DNA from: SIG78 sp036677805
Lineage (GTDB): Bacteria; Verrucomicrobiota; Lentisphaeria; Victivallales; Victivallaceae
Assembly: GCA_036677805.1 (NCBI GenBank)
Contig: JAVBVS010000016.1
Coordinates: 62,001-126,000, forward strand
Length of the DNA: 64,000 bases
Direction: 5' to 3'
The translations under genes and the position numbers were made by a program. The notes under the pieces are model-generated. The model was not told the origin of the DNA and made no database searches. It was given only the letters and a program-made list of their open reading frames with translations. This document shows, one piece after another, positions 33,008 to 40,328 of this stretch (the first letter of the stretch is position 1; each line of letters begins with the position of its first letter).

Positions 33008-33766
33008 CTACCAGCCCATGCTCCGCAGCCAGTTGGCGCAGAGTTCCGGCCAGACTTTGATTTCAGGATATTTGCCCTCAAATCCGGGCCGATTGTCGAT
33101 GCTCAGACCGTGAACGCCATGTGAAAACAGATGCAGCGCAAACGGAATATTGCGCCGGCGCAGCGCCATCGCGTACTCCATGGAGTTTTCCATCGGCACA
33201 CCGTCATCCTCCACCGTATGCCACAGAAACGCCGGAGGAGTATTCGCATCAACCCGTTCCGGCCAGCAGAAGTCGCGATATCCGTTTTTGTCCAGCTGGT
33301 TGCCGAACAGATTGTGAAAACTGTAGACGTGACTCTGTTCGCCGCCCGCCGTCGAACTCAACACCGCATAGCAGAGAATCGATGCGTCCGGACGCGATTC
33401 CGGGCCGCCCGGCAGATTGGAAACCATGCCGGCCAGATGACCTCCGGCGGAAAATCCGAGAATCGCAATCTTGTCCGGCTTGATCCCGAGCTCAGGCGCA
33501 TGTTCCCGAACGTAACGCACCGCACTGCGCGCATCCGCCAGCGGTACCGGATAAGTCACCGGCTTTACCCGGTAATAGCAAACCGCGGCATGAAATCCCA
33601 ATTCGACGAATTTCCGCGCCACCGGTTCCGCCTCATGCGGCGCCAAGCCGGCGTAGGCTCCACCGGGAAGCACCACCACCGCGCCCTTGGGCTCGCAGCC
33701 GGGGGCGCGGAAAATATCGAGCAGACACTCCTGATTCTGAATCGTTTCACCAAGTTTGATCCGCAT
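33008..33766 (-). CDS. Alpha/beta hydrolase (acetylxylan-esterase-like), copy 2
   Basis: A 252-residue esterase. The oxyanion region is VVLPGGAYAGL, the nucleophile elbow GFSAGGHLAG (Ser at about residue 102), the acid Asp in HTVEDDGVP and the His in FSHGVHGLS. Family members deacetylate plant polysaccharides or short esters. No signal peptide is present. It is last of a four-gene minus-strand unit starting at lysS, 33 bp after its paralogue at 33800, from which it clearly arose by tandem duplication. Confidence 0.9.
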   Translation of the reverse strand: MRIKLGETIQNQECLLDIFRAPGCEPKGAVVVLPGGAYAGLAPHEAEPVARKFVELGFHAAVCYYRVKPVTYPVPLADARSAVRYVREHAPELGIKPDKIAILGFSAGGHLAGMVSNLPGGPESRPDASILCYAVLSSTAGGEQSHVYSFHNLFGNQLDKNGYRDFCWPERVDANTPPAFLWHTVEDDGVPMENSMEYAMALRRRNIPFALHLFSHGVHGLSIDNRPGFEGKYPEIKVWPELCANWLRSMGW

Positions 33767-33799
33767 AGGACATTATTCCCCATTTTAATTCGGACAGAT

Positions 33800-34558
33800 T
33801 TACCACCGCATCGAACGCAGCCAGTCGGCGCACAACTCCGGCCAGACGGTGATTTCCGGCCACAGCGCTTCACAACCCGGACGATTGCCGATCCCCAGAC
33901 CGTGGCGGCCATGAGGAAACACATGCAGCGCAAACGGAATGCGGCGTCGCTGCAACGCCATCGCGTATTCAAAGGAATTTTCCACCGGCACGCTGGCGTC
34001 GTCCGCCGTATGCCACAGAAACGCCGGGGGCGTATTGGCATTGACGCGCTCCGGCCAGTTGAATTCGCCATAGGCTTCGCGCGGCCGGTCGTCGCCGAAG
34101 AGATTATGGTAAGAGCCGAGGTGGTACCGCTCGCCGCCCGCCGTCGAACTCAATACCGGATAGCAGAGAATCGATGCGTCCGGACGCGATTCCGGGCCGC
34201 CCGGCAGATTGGAAACCATGCCGGCCAGATGGCCTCCGGCGGAAAACCCCAGCACCGCGATCTTATCCGGTTTGATGCCGAGCTCCGCGGCATGCTCGCG
34301 CAGATAACGGACCGCATGGCGCGCATCTTCCAGCGGCACCGGATAAGTCACCGGACGAACCCGGTACAGGCAAACCGCCGCATGAAATCCGAGCGCCGCA
34401 AATTTCTCCGCCACCGGCGCTCCTTCATGAGCCGCCAGATGATCATAGCCGCCGCCCGGAAACACAATGACCGCGCCCCGCTGCCCGCTCCCCGGAGCGG
34501 AAAAAAATTCCAGGGTGCAATCCTGTCCCTGAACCGTATCCCCGAGTTTGATTTTCAT
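33800..34558 (-). CDS. Alpha/beta hydrolase (acetylxylan-esterase-like), copy 1
   Basis: A 252-residue paralogue of the protein at 33008, of the same length. The motifs are VFPGGGYDHL, GFSAGGHLAG, HTADDASVPVE and FPHGRHGLG. It shares 72 identical consecutive nucleotides with the other copy around the nucleophile elbow (34160-34231 and 33368-33439), much higher than the identity elsewhere. It starts 2 bp after the GDSL esterase stop, so it is translated in the same unit. Confidence 0.9.
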   Translation of the reverse strand: MKIKLGDTVQGQDCTLEFFSAPGSGQRGAVIVFPGGGYDHLAAHEGAPVAEKFAALGFHAAVCLYRVRPVTYPVPLEDARHAVRYLREHAAELGIKPDKIAVLGFSAGGHLAGMVSNLPGGPESRPDASILCYPVLSSTAGGERYHLGSYHNLFGDDRPREAYGEFNWPERVNANTPPAFLWHTADDASVPVENSFEYAMALQRRRIPFALHVFPHGRHGLGIGNRPGCEALWPEITVWPELCADWLRSMRW

Positions 34559-34560
34559 GT

Positions 34561-35202
34561 TCAGCGGCAGCCCAGCAATTTTCCGGCCACCGGCAGCCAG
34601 GCGTCGGCGATCAACTGGTGGCCCGCCGGGGCCGGATGGACTCCGTCATAAAGCCAGTATTCCGCCGGGGCGCGCTTGCACGCTTGGTCGAAAAGACTTT
34701 GCAGCGGCAGAAAGGCAGCGCCGCAATCCGCGGCAACCCGTTTCGCCGCGGCGGCCCGCGCCGCCACTTCCGGACGGAATTCCGGCTTGACCGGACCGGC
34801 TTCGAGCACGAAAGGCTCCATGACGATCAGCTTGACCCCGGGAAGGGTCCGGCGCGTCCACTCCAGCAGCATCCGGTAAATCTGTTCGTAACGTTCGGTT
34901 TCGACGCCGTTGCCGAAATCGAACTCATGCCACATGTCATTGACCCCGATCAGGATCGAGATCAGTTCCGGATGCCAGTTGAGCGCGTCGATTTTCCAGC
35001 GTGCATACAGATCGACCACCCGGTTGCCCGAAATGCCGCGATTGATGAATTCCCAGCCGCCGGCGGGATCGTCGCACAGCCAGCGCGACGCCGCCAGATT
35101 GGCATAGCCGAAACCGAGTCCCGCGGCACTGTTGACCGCCGCCTCGCGATTGCGGCCGAAATCGGTGATCGAATCCCCCTGAAATACAATTCTGCGCATC
35201 AT
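34561..35202 (-). CDS. GDSL/SGNH-family esterase
   Basis: A 213-residue SGNH hydrolase: block I FQGDSITDFG (Ser at about residue 11), block II NRGISGNRV (Gly), block III ILIGVNDMW (Asn), block V YDGVHPAPAGH (Asp and His). Such enzymes often deacetylate sugars, xylan or peptidoglycan. No export signal is visible. It follows lysS by 12 bp and precedes two alpha/beta esterases, so three esterases are co-transcribed. The first Met is at 35202; AGGAG suits the second Met (35199) slightly better. Confidence 0.9.
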   Translation of the reverse strand: MMRRIVFQGDSITDFGRNREAAVNSAAGLGFGYANLAASRWLCDDPAGGWEFINRGISGNRVVDLYARWKIDALNWHPELISILIGVNDMWHEFDFGNGVETERYEQIYRMLLEWTRRTLPGVKLIVMEPFVLEAGPVKPEFRPEVAARAAAAKRVAADCGAAFLPLQSLFDQACKRAPAEYWLYDGVHPAPAGHQLIADAWLPVAGKLLGCR

Positions 35203-35214
35203 TCGCTCCTGCGT

Positions 35215-36732
35215 TTATTTCCGATTTTTCATATGCGGAAAGAGAATCACATCGCGGATCGAATCCGCCCCGGTCAACAGAATCACCAGCCGGTCGATCC
35301 CGACGCCCATCCCGCCCGCCGGCGGCATGCCGTATTCCAGCGCGGTCAGGAAGTCCTCGTCGATTTTGTCGGTGATCAGTTCGCCGGCGGCCTTGTCGCG
35401 TTCAAATTGTTCAGTGAAGCGCTTGCGCTGTTCGATCGGATCGTTGAGCTCGGTATAAGCCGGGGCGATTTCCTGACCATTGATTTCGAGCTCGAACACA
35501 TCGACCAGATTGGCGTCGTCCTTGCAGGCGCGCGCCAGCGGCAGCAGCACCGCGGGCATCCGCATCACGAAGGTCGGCTGGATCAGGGTATGCTCGATCA
35601 GCTTTTCGTAGACCTCGTTGGTGACCTCGAAATCCGGCGTCTTGTCATCGACGCCGAGACCGAGCGCCTGCGCCCGTTTCACCCGTTCGGCCGGGGTCAC
35701 GTCGAACCAGTCGGCGCCGCCCTTTTCGCGCACCAGATCGTGATAGGTCACGCGCCGCCACGGCTTCTCCAGATTGATCACCTTGCCCGCGCCGTTGTCG
35801 ATCTGGAGCGTACCGCATACCTTCATCGCCACGGTGGTGATCATACTTTCGATCAGTTCCATCATGGTTTCGCAATTGCCATAGGCCTGATAAAGTTCAA
35901 GCATGGTGAACTCCGGACTGTGGCGGCGGTCGATGCCTTCGTTGCGGAAATTGCGGTTCATTTCAAACACGCGCTCGAAGCCGCCGACCAGCAGCCGCTT
36001 CAGATAGAGTTCCGGCGCGATGCGCATGTACATTTCGGTGCTGAGCGCTTCGTAGTAAGTTTTGAACGGCGTGGCCGAAGCGCCGCCGGGAATCGGCTGC
36101 ATCATCGGCGTTTCGACTTCCACAAACTCACGCTCGGTCAGGAAATTGCGGACTTCGCGCAAAATCGCGAAACGCTTGCGGAAAACATCCATGCTTTCCG
36201 AGTTGGTGATCAGGTCCAGGTAACGCTGCCGGTAGCGCTGTTCGACATTGGTCAGACCATGAAATTTTTCGGGCAGCGGACGCAGGCTTTTGCAGAGCAG
36301 CCGGCACTCATGCACCTTGATGGTGAGTTCGCCCATCCGGGTCAGGAAAAGCTGCCCCATGACCCCGATGATATCGCCGATATCCAGTTTCCTGAACGCC
36401 AGATAAGCCTCTTCGCCGAGTTCGTTCTTATTCACGAAAAGCTGGATTTTACCCGTACTGTCCTGCAAGTCGGCAAAAATCGATTTGCCCATCACCCGCA
36501 TCGCCATGAGCCGTCCGGCGGCCACGGCGGGCTGTTCGACTTCGGGCGCGGCCTCAGGCTTGAATTTCGCCCGCAGCGCAACAACTTTTTCCGCACCGTC
36601 AAACCGTTCGCCCCAGGGATTCACGCCGCCGGCGGCCAGTTCCATGGCTTTGGCTTTGCGCTGCTCGAAAATGCCTTCCGTCTCCTGATTCTGCACCTCA
36701 ATGACGTCGGCATTCTCCACTGTCTCGCTCAT
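35215..36732 (-). CDS. lysS: Lysyl-tRNA synthetase, class II
   Basis: A 505-residue LysS. The N-terminal OB-fold anticodon domain (about 60-170: GRLMAMRVMGKSIFADLQD, then IGVMGQLFLTRMGELTI) precedes the class II catalytic core with FEMNRNFRNEGIDRRHSPEFTMLE (motif 2) and GMGVGIDRLVILLTG (motif 3). AAGGAAG precedes the ATG at 36732. An extended frame to 36765 adds 11 residues without a ribosome binding site. It opens a unit with three esterases and is divergent from hppA; the promoters of both share a palindromic TTGCAA. Confidence 0.96.
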   Translation of the reverse strand: MSETVENADVIEVQNQETEGIFEQRKAKAMELAAGGVNPWGERFDGAEKVVALRAKFKPEAAPEVEQPAVAAGRLMAMRVMGKSIFADLQDSTGKIQLFVNKNELGEEAYLAFRKLDIGDIIGVMGQLFLTRMGELTIKVHECRLLCKSLRPLPEKFHGLTNVEQRYRQRYLDLITNSESMDVFRKRFAILREVRNFLTEREFVEVETPMMQPIPGGASATPFKTYYEALSTEMYMRIAPELYLKRLLVGGFERVFEMNRNFRNEGIDRRHSPEFTMLELYQAYGNCETMMELIESMITTVAMKVCGTLQIDNGAGKVINLEKPWRRVTYHDLVREKGGADWFDVTPAERVKRAQALGLGVDDKTPDFEVTNEVYEKLIEHTLIQPTFVMRMPAVLLPLARACKDDANLVDVFELEINGQEIAPAYTELNDPIEQRKRFTEQFERDKAAGELITDKIDEDFLTALEYGMPPAGGMGVGIDRLVILLTGADSIRDVILFPHMKNRK

Positions 36733-36811
36733 TTCGTTCTTCCTTTCCCAAAAAAACGGCGCCACGACTGACGCGTGTTATACACATAGTCACCCAAAAA
36801 ACACAGCTATT

Positions 36812-36840
36812 AATATAACATCATCTTTGCCGACTTGCAA
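36812..36840 (-). promoter_or_regulatory. Promoter of lysS
   Basis: On the minus strand TTGCAA (36840-36835), 17 bp, TATATT (36817-36812). The -35 is shared with hppA because TTGCAA is its own reverse complement. Predicted +1 near 36805. Confidence 0.65.
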
Positions 36841-36863
36841 TTCCGGAAAAGTGGAAGTATAGT
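36835..36863 (+). promoter_or_regulatory. Promoter of hppA
   Basis: TTGCAA (36835-36840), 17 bp, TATAGT (36858-36863). Predicted +1 near 36870, giving a leader of about 142 bases that contains the hairpin at 36899-36953. Confidence 0.65.
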
Positions 36864-36898
36864 TATAGAGCCGAATTTTTCGATGCATACAATTAAGG

Positions 36899-36953
36899 CG
36901 ACGATCTTCACCGTTGAAAAATTTTTTTTCGAAGGGAATCGTCGATTTTTTTT
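36899..36953 (+). terminator. Terminator-like hairpin in the hppA leader
   Basis: CGACGAT (36899-36905) pairs with ATCGTCG (36938-36944); the flanking CTTC/GAAG extends the stem with a bulge, and eight T follow almost directly. It lies between the predicted hppA transcription start and the ATG at 37012, so it may be an attenuator or a processing signal. No known riboswitch consensus was recognised. Confidence 0.5.
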
Positions 36954-37011
36954 GTGCCGAAAAACAGGCTGACAAATATTCCCCAAAATCTCTTTTTATA
37001 GACAGGAGGTC

Positions 37012-39408
37012 ATGAAGATGATCCAGAAGTTGTCGGGCGCGGTGTTGGCCGCGCTGTCACTCGTCCCGCTGGCGACAGCCGGGAACTCCGAGGCGGTCCG
37101 GGCGGCGGGATGTCCCAACACCCTGCCGTTGATCTGGCTGGTCGCACCGCTGGCCAGCGTGGCCGCGCTGATCGTCGCCCGCATTTTCTACAAGAAGATG
37201 ATGGCGGCCAATGAAGGCACCGAAAAGATGCGCGAAATCGCCGGCTACGTCCGGGAAGGCGCCATGGCTTACCTGTTCCGTCAATATCGCATCGTCGGTA
37301 TCGTTTTCATCATTCTCTCGCTGCTTTTCGCGGTACTGGCCTTCTTCGGCATCCAGAATCCCTTCGTTCCGGTCGCGTTCCTGACCGGGGGCTTCTTCTC
37401 CGGCTTGTGCGGATATATCGGCATGCGCACCGCCACCGCCGCCAGCAGCCGGACCGCGCAGGCGGCCAGCGAAGGCCTCAACCGCGGACTTCAGGTCGCG
37501 TTCCGTTCCGGCGCGGTCATGGGACTGGTGGTGGTCGGGCTGGGCTTGCTCGACATCTGCCTGTGGTATATCATCCTTGACCAGTTTGTCTACACCGCCA
37601 GCAACATGCAGACCGGCTGGTACCTTTTCGGCCTTGAAATGGTCGAACCCGGCTGCACTCTCGCGACCAAATACGTGCATATTACCACCACCATGCTGAC
37701 CTTCGGCATGGGCGCTTCGACCCAGGCGCTCTTCGCCCGTGTCGGCGGCGGCATCTACACCAAAGCCGCCGACGTCGGCGCCGACTTGGTCGGCAAAGTC
37801 GAAGCCGGCATTCCCGAAGACGATCCGCGCAACCCGGCCACCATCGCCGACAACGTCGGTGACAACGTCGGCGACGTCGCGGGTATGGGCGCCGACCTGT
37901 ACGAAAGTTATTGCGGCGCGATTCTCGCCACCGCGAGCCTCGGCGCCGCCGTGGCGGTGGAGCGCGGCTTCACCAACGACCTGAGCGCGTCGATGAAGCT
38001 GATTCTGGCGCCGATGATCGTCGCCGGATTGGGTACGATCTTCTCAATCGCCGGGATGCTGATGGTCCGCTGCAAGGAAGGCGCGAGCCAGAAGAACCTG
38101 CTCCGCAGCCTTCTGACCGGGACGCTCGGCAGCTCCATCATGATTCTGATTGCGCTGGTGGTGCTCAAGCAGTACGACTTCATTACCTGGGGCCTCTTCG
38201 GTTCGGTGATCGCCGGGTTGCTTTCCGGCGTGATCATCGGCCAGGCGACCGAATATTATACCAGTGACGAATACGCCCCGACCCGCGGCATCGCCAATCA
38301 GGCGGTCATGGGTCCGGCAACCACGATCATCGACGGTCTGGCCACCGGGATGTACTCCACCGGTCTTCCGGTCGTGACGATCTGCCTCGGCATCGTCTGC
38401 GCCTTCGGTTTCGCCGGCGGCTTCTCCAACTTCTCCATGGGTCTCTACGGCATCGGCTTCTCGGCTGTCGGCATGCTGGCGACGCTGGGGATTACGCTGG
38501 CGACCGACGCTTACGGCCCGATCGCCGACAACGCCGGCGGCAACGCCGAAATGGCCGGTCTGCCCGCCGAAGTGCGTGAACGCACCGACGCGCTCGACTC
38601 TCTCGGCAACACCACCGCGGCGACCGGCAAAGGCTTTGCCATCGGGTCGGCGGCGCTGACCGCGATGGCGCTGCTGGCGGCTTACCTCGAAGAAGCCAAG
38701 CTCTGGAATGCCAAATTCGGCATCAACGTCGTCACCGACGCCGCCGCCAAGACCAAAAACAGCCTGCTGGCGCTGGTCGACGCTTATGAACTCCACCTGA
38801 TGAATCCGCTGCTGATCTGCGGTCTTTTCATCGGCGGCATGATGGCCTTTATCTTCTGCGCGATGACCATGAAGGCGGTCGGGCGCGCGGCGGGTTCGAT
38901 GGTCGAGGAAGTGCGTCGTCAGTTCCGGGAAAAGCCGGGCATCATGGACGGCAAGGACAAGCCGGATTATGCGCGCTGCGTCGAAATCTCGACCGCCGGC
39001 GCTCAGCGTGAAATGCTGGTTCCGTCGCTGCTGGCGATCGTCGTGCCGGTGGTGACCGGCCTGATCCTCGGCGTACCCGGCGTAATCGGCCTGCTGGCGG
39101 GCGGCATGGTGACGGGCTTCATGCTCGCGACCATGTTGAACAACGCCGGCGGCGCGTGGGACAATGCCAAGAAGTACATCGAAAAGGGCGCCCACGGCGG
39201 CAAGAAACTGCCCAACGGCACCAAGAACCCGGTGCACGGCGCGGCAGTAATCGGCGACACGGTCGGCGACCCCTGCAAGGACACTTCGGGTCCGAGCCTG
39301 AACATCCTGATCAAACTGATGAGCATGATCAGCATCGTGTTCGTTCCCGTAATCATCAAGCTGGCGCCGTCGATCCAGCACTGGCTGGGCATCGTCACCA
39401 TCAATTAA
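37012..39408 (+). CDS. hppA: Membrane-bound ion-pumping pyrophosphatase, K+-dependent type
   Basis: A 798-residue protein with about 16 transmembrane helices that hydrolyses pyrophosphate and pumps H+ or Na+. The catalytic signatures are GADLVGKVEAGIPEDDPRNP (about residue 254) and NVGDNVGDVAGMGADLYES, with a third in the loop around TDAYGPIADNAGGNAEM. The site that decides potassium need reads GNTTAATGKG: Ala at about residue 536 and Gly three residues later (instead of Lys and Thr) assign the K+-dependent subfamily, which includes Na+ and mixed pumps. Which ion is moved cannot be decided by eye. AGGAGG is placed just before the ATG. A strong terminator follows. Confidence 0.96.
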   Translation: MKMIQKLSGAVLAALSLVPLATAGNSEAVRAAGCPNTLPLIWLVAPLASVAALIVARIFYKKMMAANEGTEKMREIAGYVREGAMAYLFRQYRIVGIVFIILSLLFAVLAFFGIQNPFVPVAFLTGGFFSGLCGYIGMRTATAASSRTAQAASEGLNRGLQVAFRSGAVMGLVVVGLGLLDICLWYIILDQFVYTASNMQTGWYLFGLEMVEPGCTLATKYVHITTTMLTFGMGASTQALFARVGGGIYTKAADVGADLVGKVEAGIPEDDPRNPATIADNVGDNVGDVAGMGADLYESYCGAILATASLGAAVAVERGFTNDLSASMKLILAPMIVAGLGTIFSIAGMLMVRCKEGASQKNLLRSLLTGTLGSSIMILIALVVLKQYDFITWGLFGSVIAGLLSGVIIGQATEYYTSDEYAPTRGIANQAVMGPATTIIDGLATGMYSTGLPVVTICLGIVCAFGFAGGFSNFSMGLYGIGFSAVGMLATLGITLATDAYGPIADNAGGNAEMAGLPAEVRERTDALDSLGNTTAATGKGFAIGSAALTAMALLAAYLEEAKLWNAKFGINVVTDAAAKTKNSLLALVDAYELHLMNPLLICGLFIGGMMAFIFCAMTMKAVGRAAGSMVEEVRRQFREKPGIMDGKDKPDYARCVEISTAGAQREMLVPSLLAIVVPVVTGLILGVPGVIGLLAGGMVTGFMLATMLNNAGGAWDNAKKYIEKGAHGGKKLPNGTKNPVHGAAVIGDTVGDPCKDTSGPSLNILIKLMSMISIVFVPVIIKLAPSIQHWLGIVTIN

Positions 39409-39439
39409 CCCGCATTTCGAATTTTTCGAATCAGGTTCA

Positions 39440-39474
39440 AACCTCCGTCCGAAAATTGCGGACGGAGGTTTTTT
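39440..39474 (+). terminator. Rho-independent terminator of hppA
   Basis: AACCTCCGTCCG, 7-base loop, CGGACGGAGGTT, then TTTT. A perfect 12-bp stem 31 bases after the stop. Confidence 0.93.
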
Positions 39475-39510
39475 ATTTAAAACAAAAAACTCTATTCAAG
39501 TGATAGCCGC

Positions 39511-39538
39511 TTGACTTTCCGAAAAACAGTGCTATTTT
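39511..39538 (+). promoter_or_regulatory. Promoter of the pseudopilin gene at 39597
   Basis: TTGACT (39511-39516), 16 bp, TATTTT (39533-39538); predicted +1 near 39545. Confidence 0.45.
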
Positions 39539-39596
39539 CAAAGAACAAGGGAGAATTATCGGGGATAGATTAGGTAAATTCGAGGCATCTGTCAAT

Positions 39597-40286
39597 ATGG
39601 TAGGTCAAGCGCGGCATTGGGTATCCGGCCGGTATGTTACCGGCGTCATGCTTTCACTCCGGTTTACTCTGATTGAACTCCTCACCACGATTTCGGTGAT
39701 TGCCGTAATGGCCTCCATGCTGCTGCCGGCCCTGAGCCGCTCCCGCGATATGGCCCGCCAGACGGTCTGCATCAACAATCTGCACCAGATTTCGATCGCC
39801 GCCAATCTGTACGCGCGGACCCATGACGAGATGTATCCGGTGCGCGACCGTTTTCTGGACGACTTCACCCCGTTCCACAAATATATGGGCATGCGCGACA
39901 TTTTCATCTGCCCGGGCAATCCGCGTTCGGTGGTGAAGATCGAATCCGACGCCCAGCTGATCGGCGGCACCGACTATCTTTACTGGAGTGCTTTCAAAAT
40001 CGCGGATGTCGAAAAGAACGACAAAAAAAATAACGGGCACGGCAATAACGACTGGCCGTACCATTTCGATCCGAGCAATCCCAAATTCGCACGTATTTTC
40101 GCCGATAAAATCAAACAGCCGGTGGTTTATGACCGGTGCGGACCCGCCCATTTCGGCGCCATCGATATCGTTTATCTGGCCGAAGGACGCGTCGTCACGC
40201 AGTTCGACATGTGCGACCTCTGGGTGCTTGATGCCAACGGCCGCCTCATTCTCGATTCCACCACCCCGTTCCCCGGCAGCAATTAA
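39597..40286 (+). CDS. Pseudopilin-like protein
   Basis: A 229-residue protein with FTLIELLTTISVIAVMASMLLPAL behind an unusually long leader of 22 residues (MVGQARHW...). The residue before Phe is Arg. A shorter start at 39648 gives the leader MLSLR but has no ribosome binding site; GAGG lies 11 bases before the 39597 start. The C-terminal motif is degenerate: HFGAIDIVYLAEG with Glu for Asp and ten residues between. The middle carries CPGN, as in related H-x9-DG proteins (CPS). It lies 42 bp before the kinase-like gene and may be co-transcribed with it. Confidence 0.75.
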   Translation: MVGQARHWVSGRYVTGVMLSLRFTLIELLTTISVIAVMASMLLPALSRSRDMARQTVCINNLHQISIAANLYARTHDEMYPVRDRFLDDFTPFHKYMGMRDIFICPGNPRSVVKIESDAQLIGGTDYLYWSAFKIADVEKNDKKNNGHGNNDWPYHFDPSNPKFARIFADKIKQPVVYDRCGPAHFGAIDIVYLAEGRVVTQFDMCDLWVLDANGRLILDSTTPFPGSN

Positions 40287-40328
40287 ATTGCCATCTTATC
40301 ACCGTCATCGCTTACCCCGAAAAACAGC

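Noticed and set aside
36870..37011. hppA leader as a fluoride or other known riboswitch
   Set aside because: I looked for the fluoride-motif core and other familiar conserved blocks and did not find them; only a terminator-like hairpin is supported.
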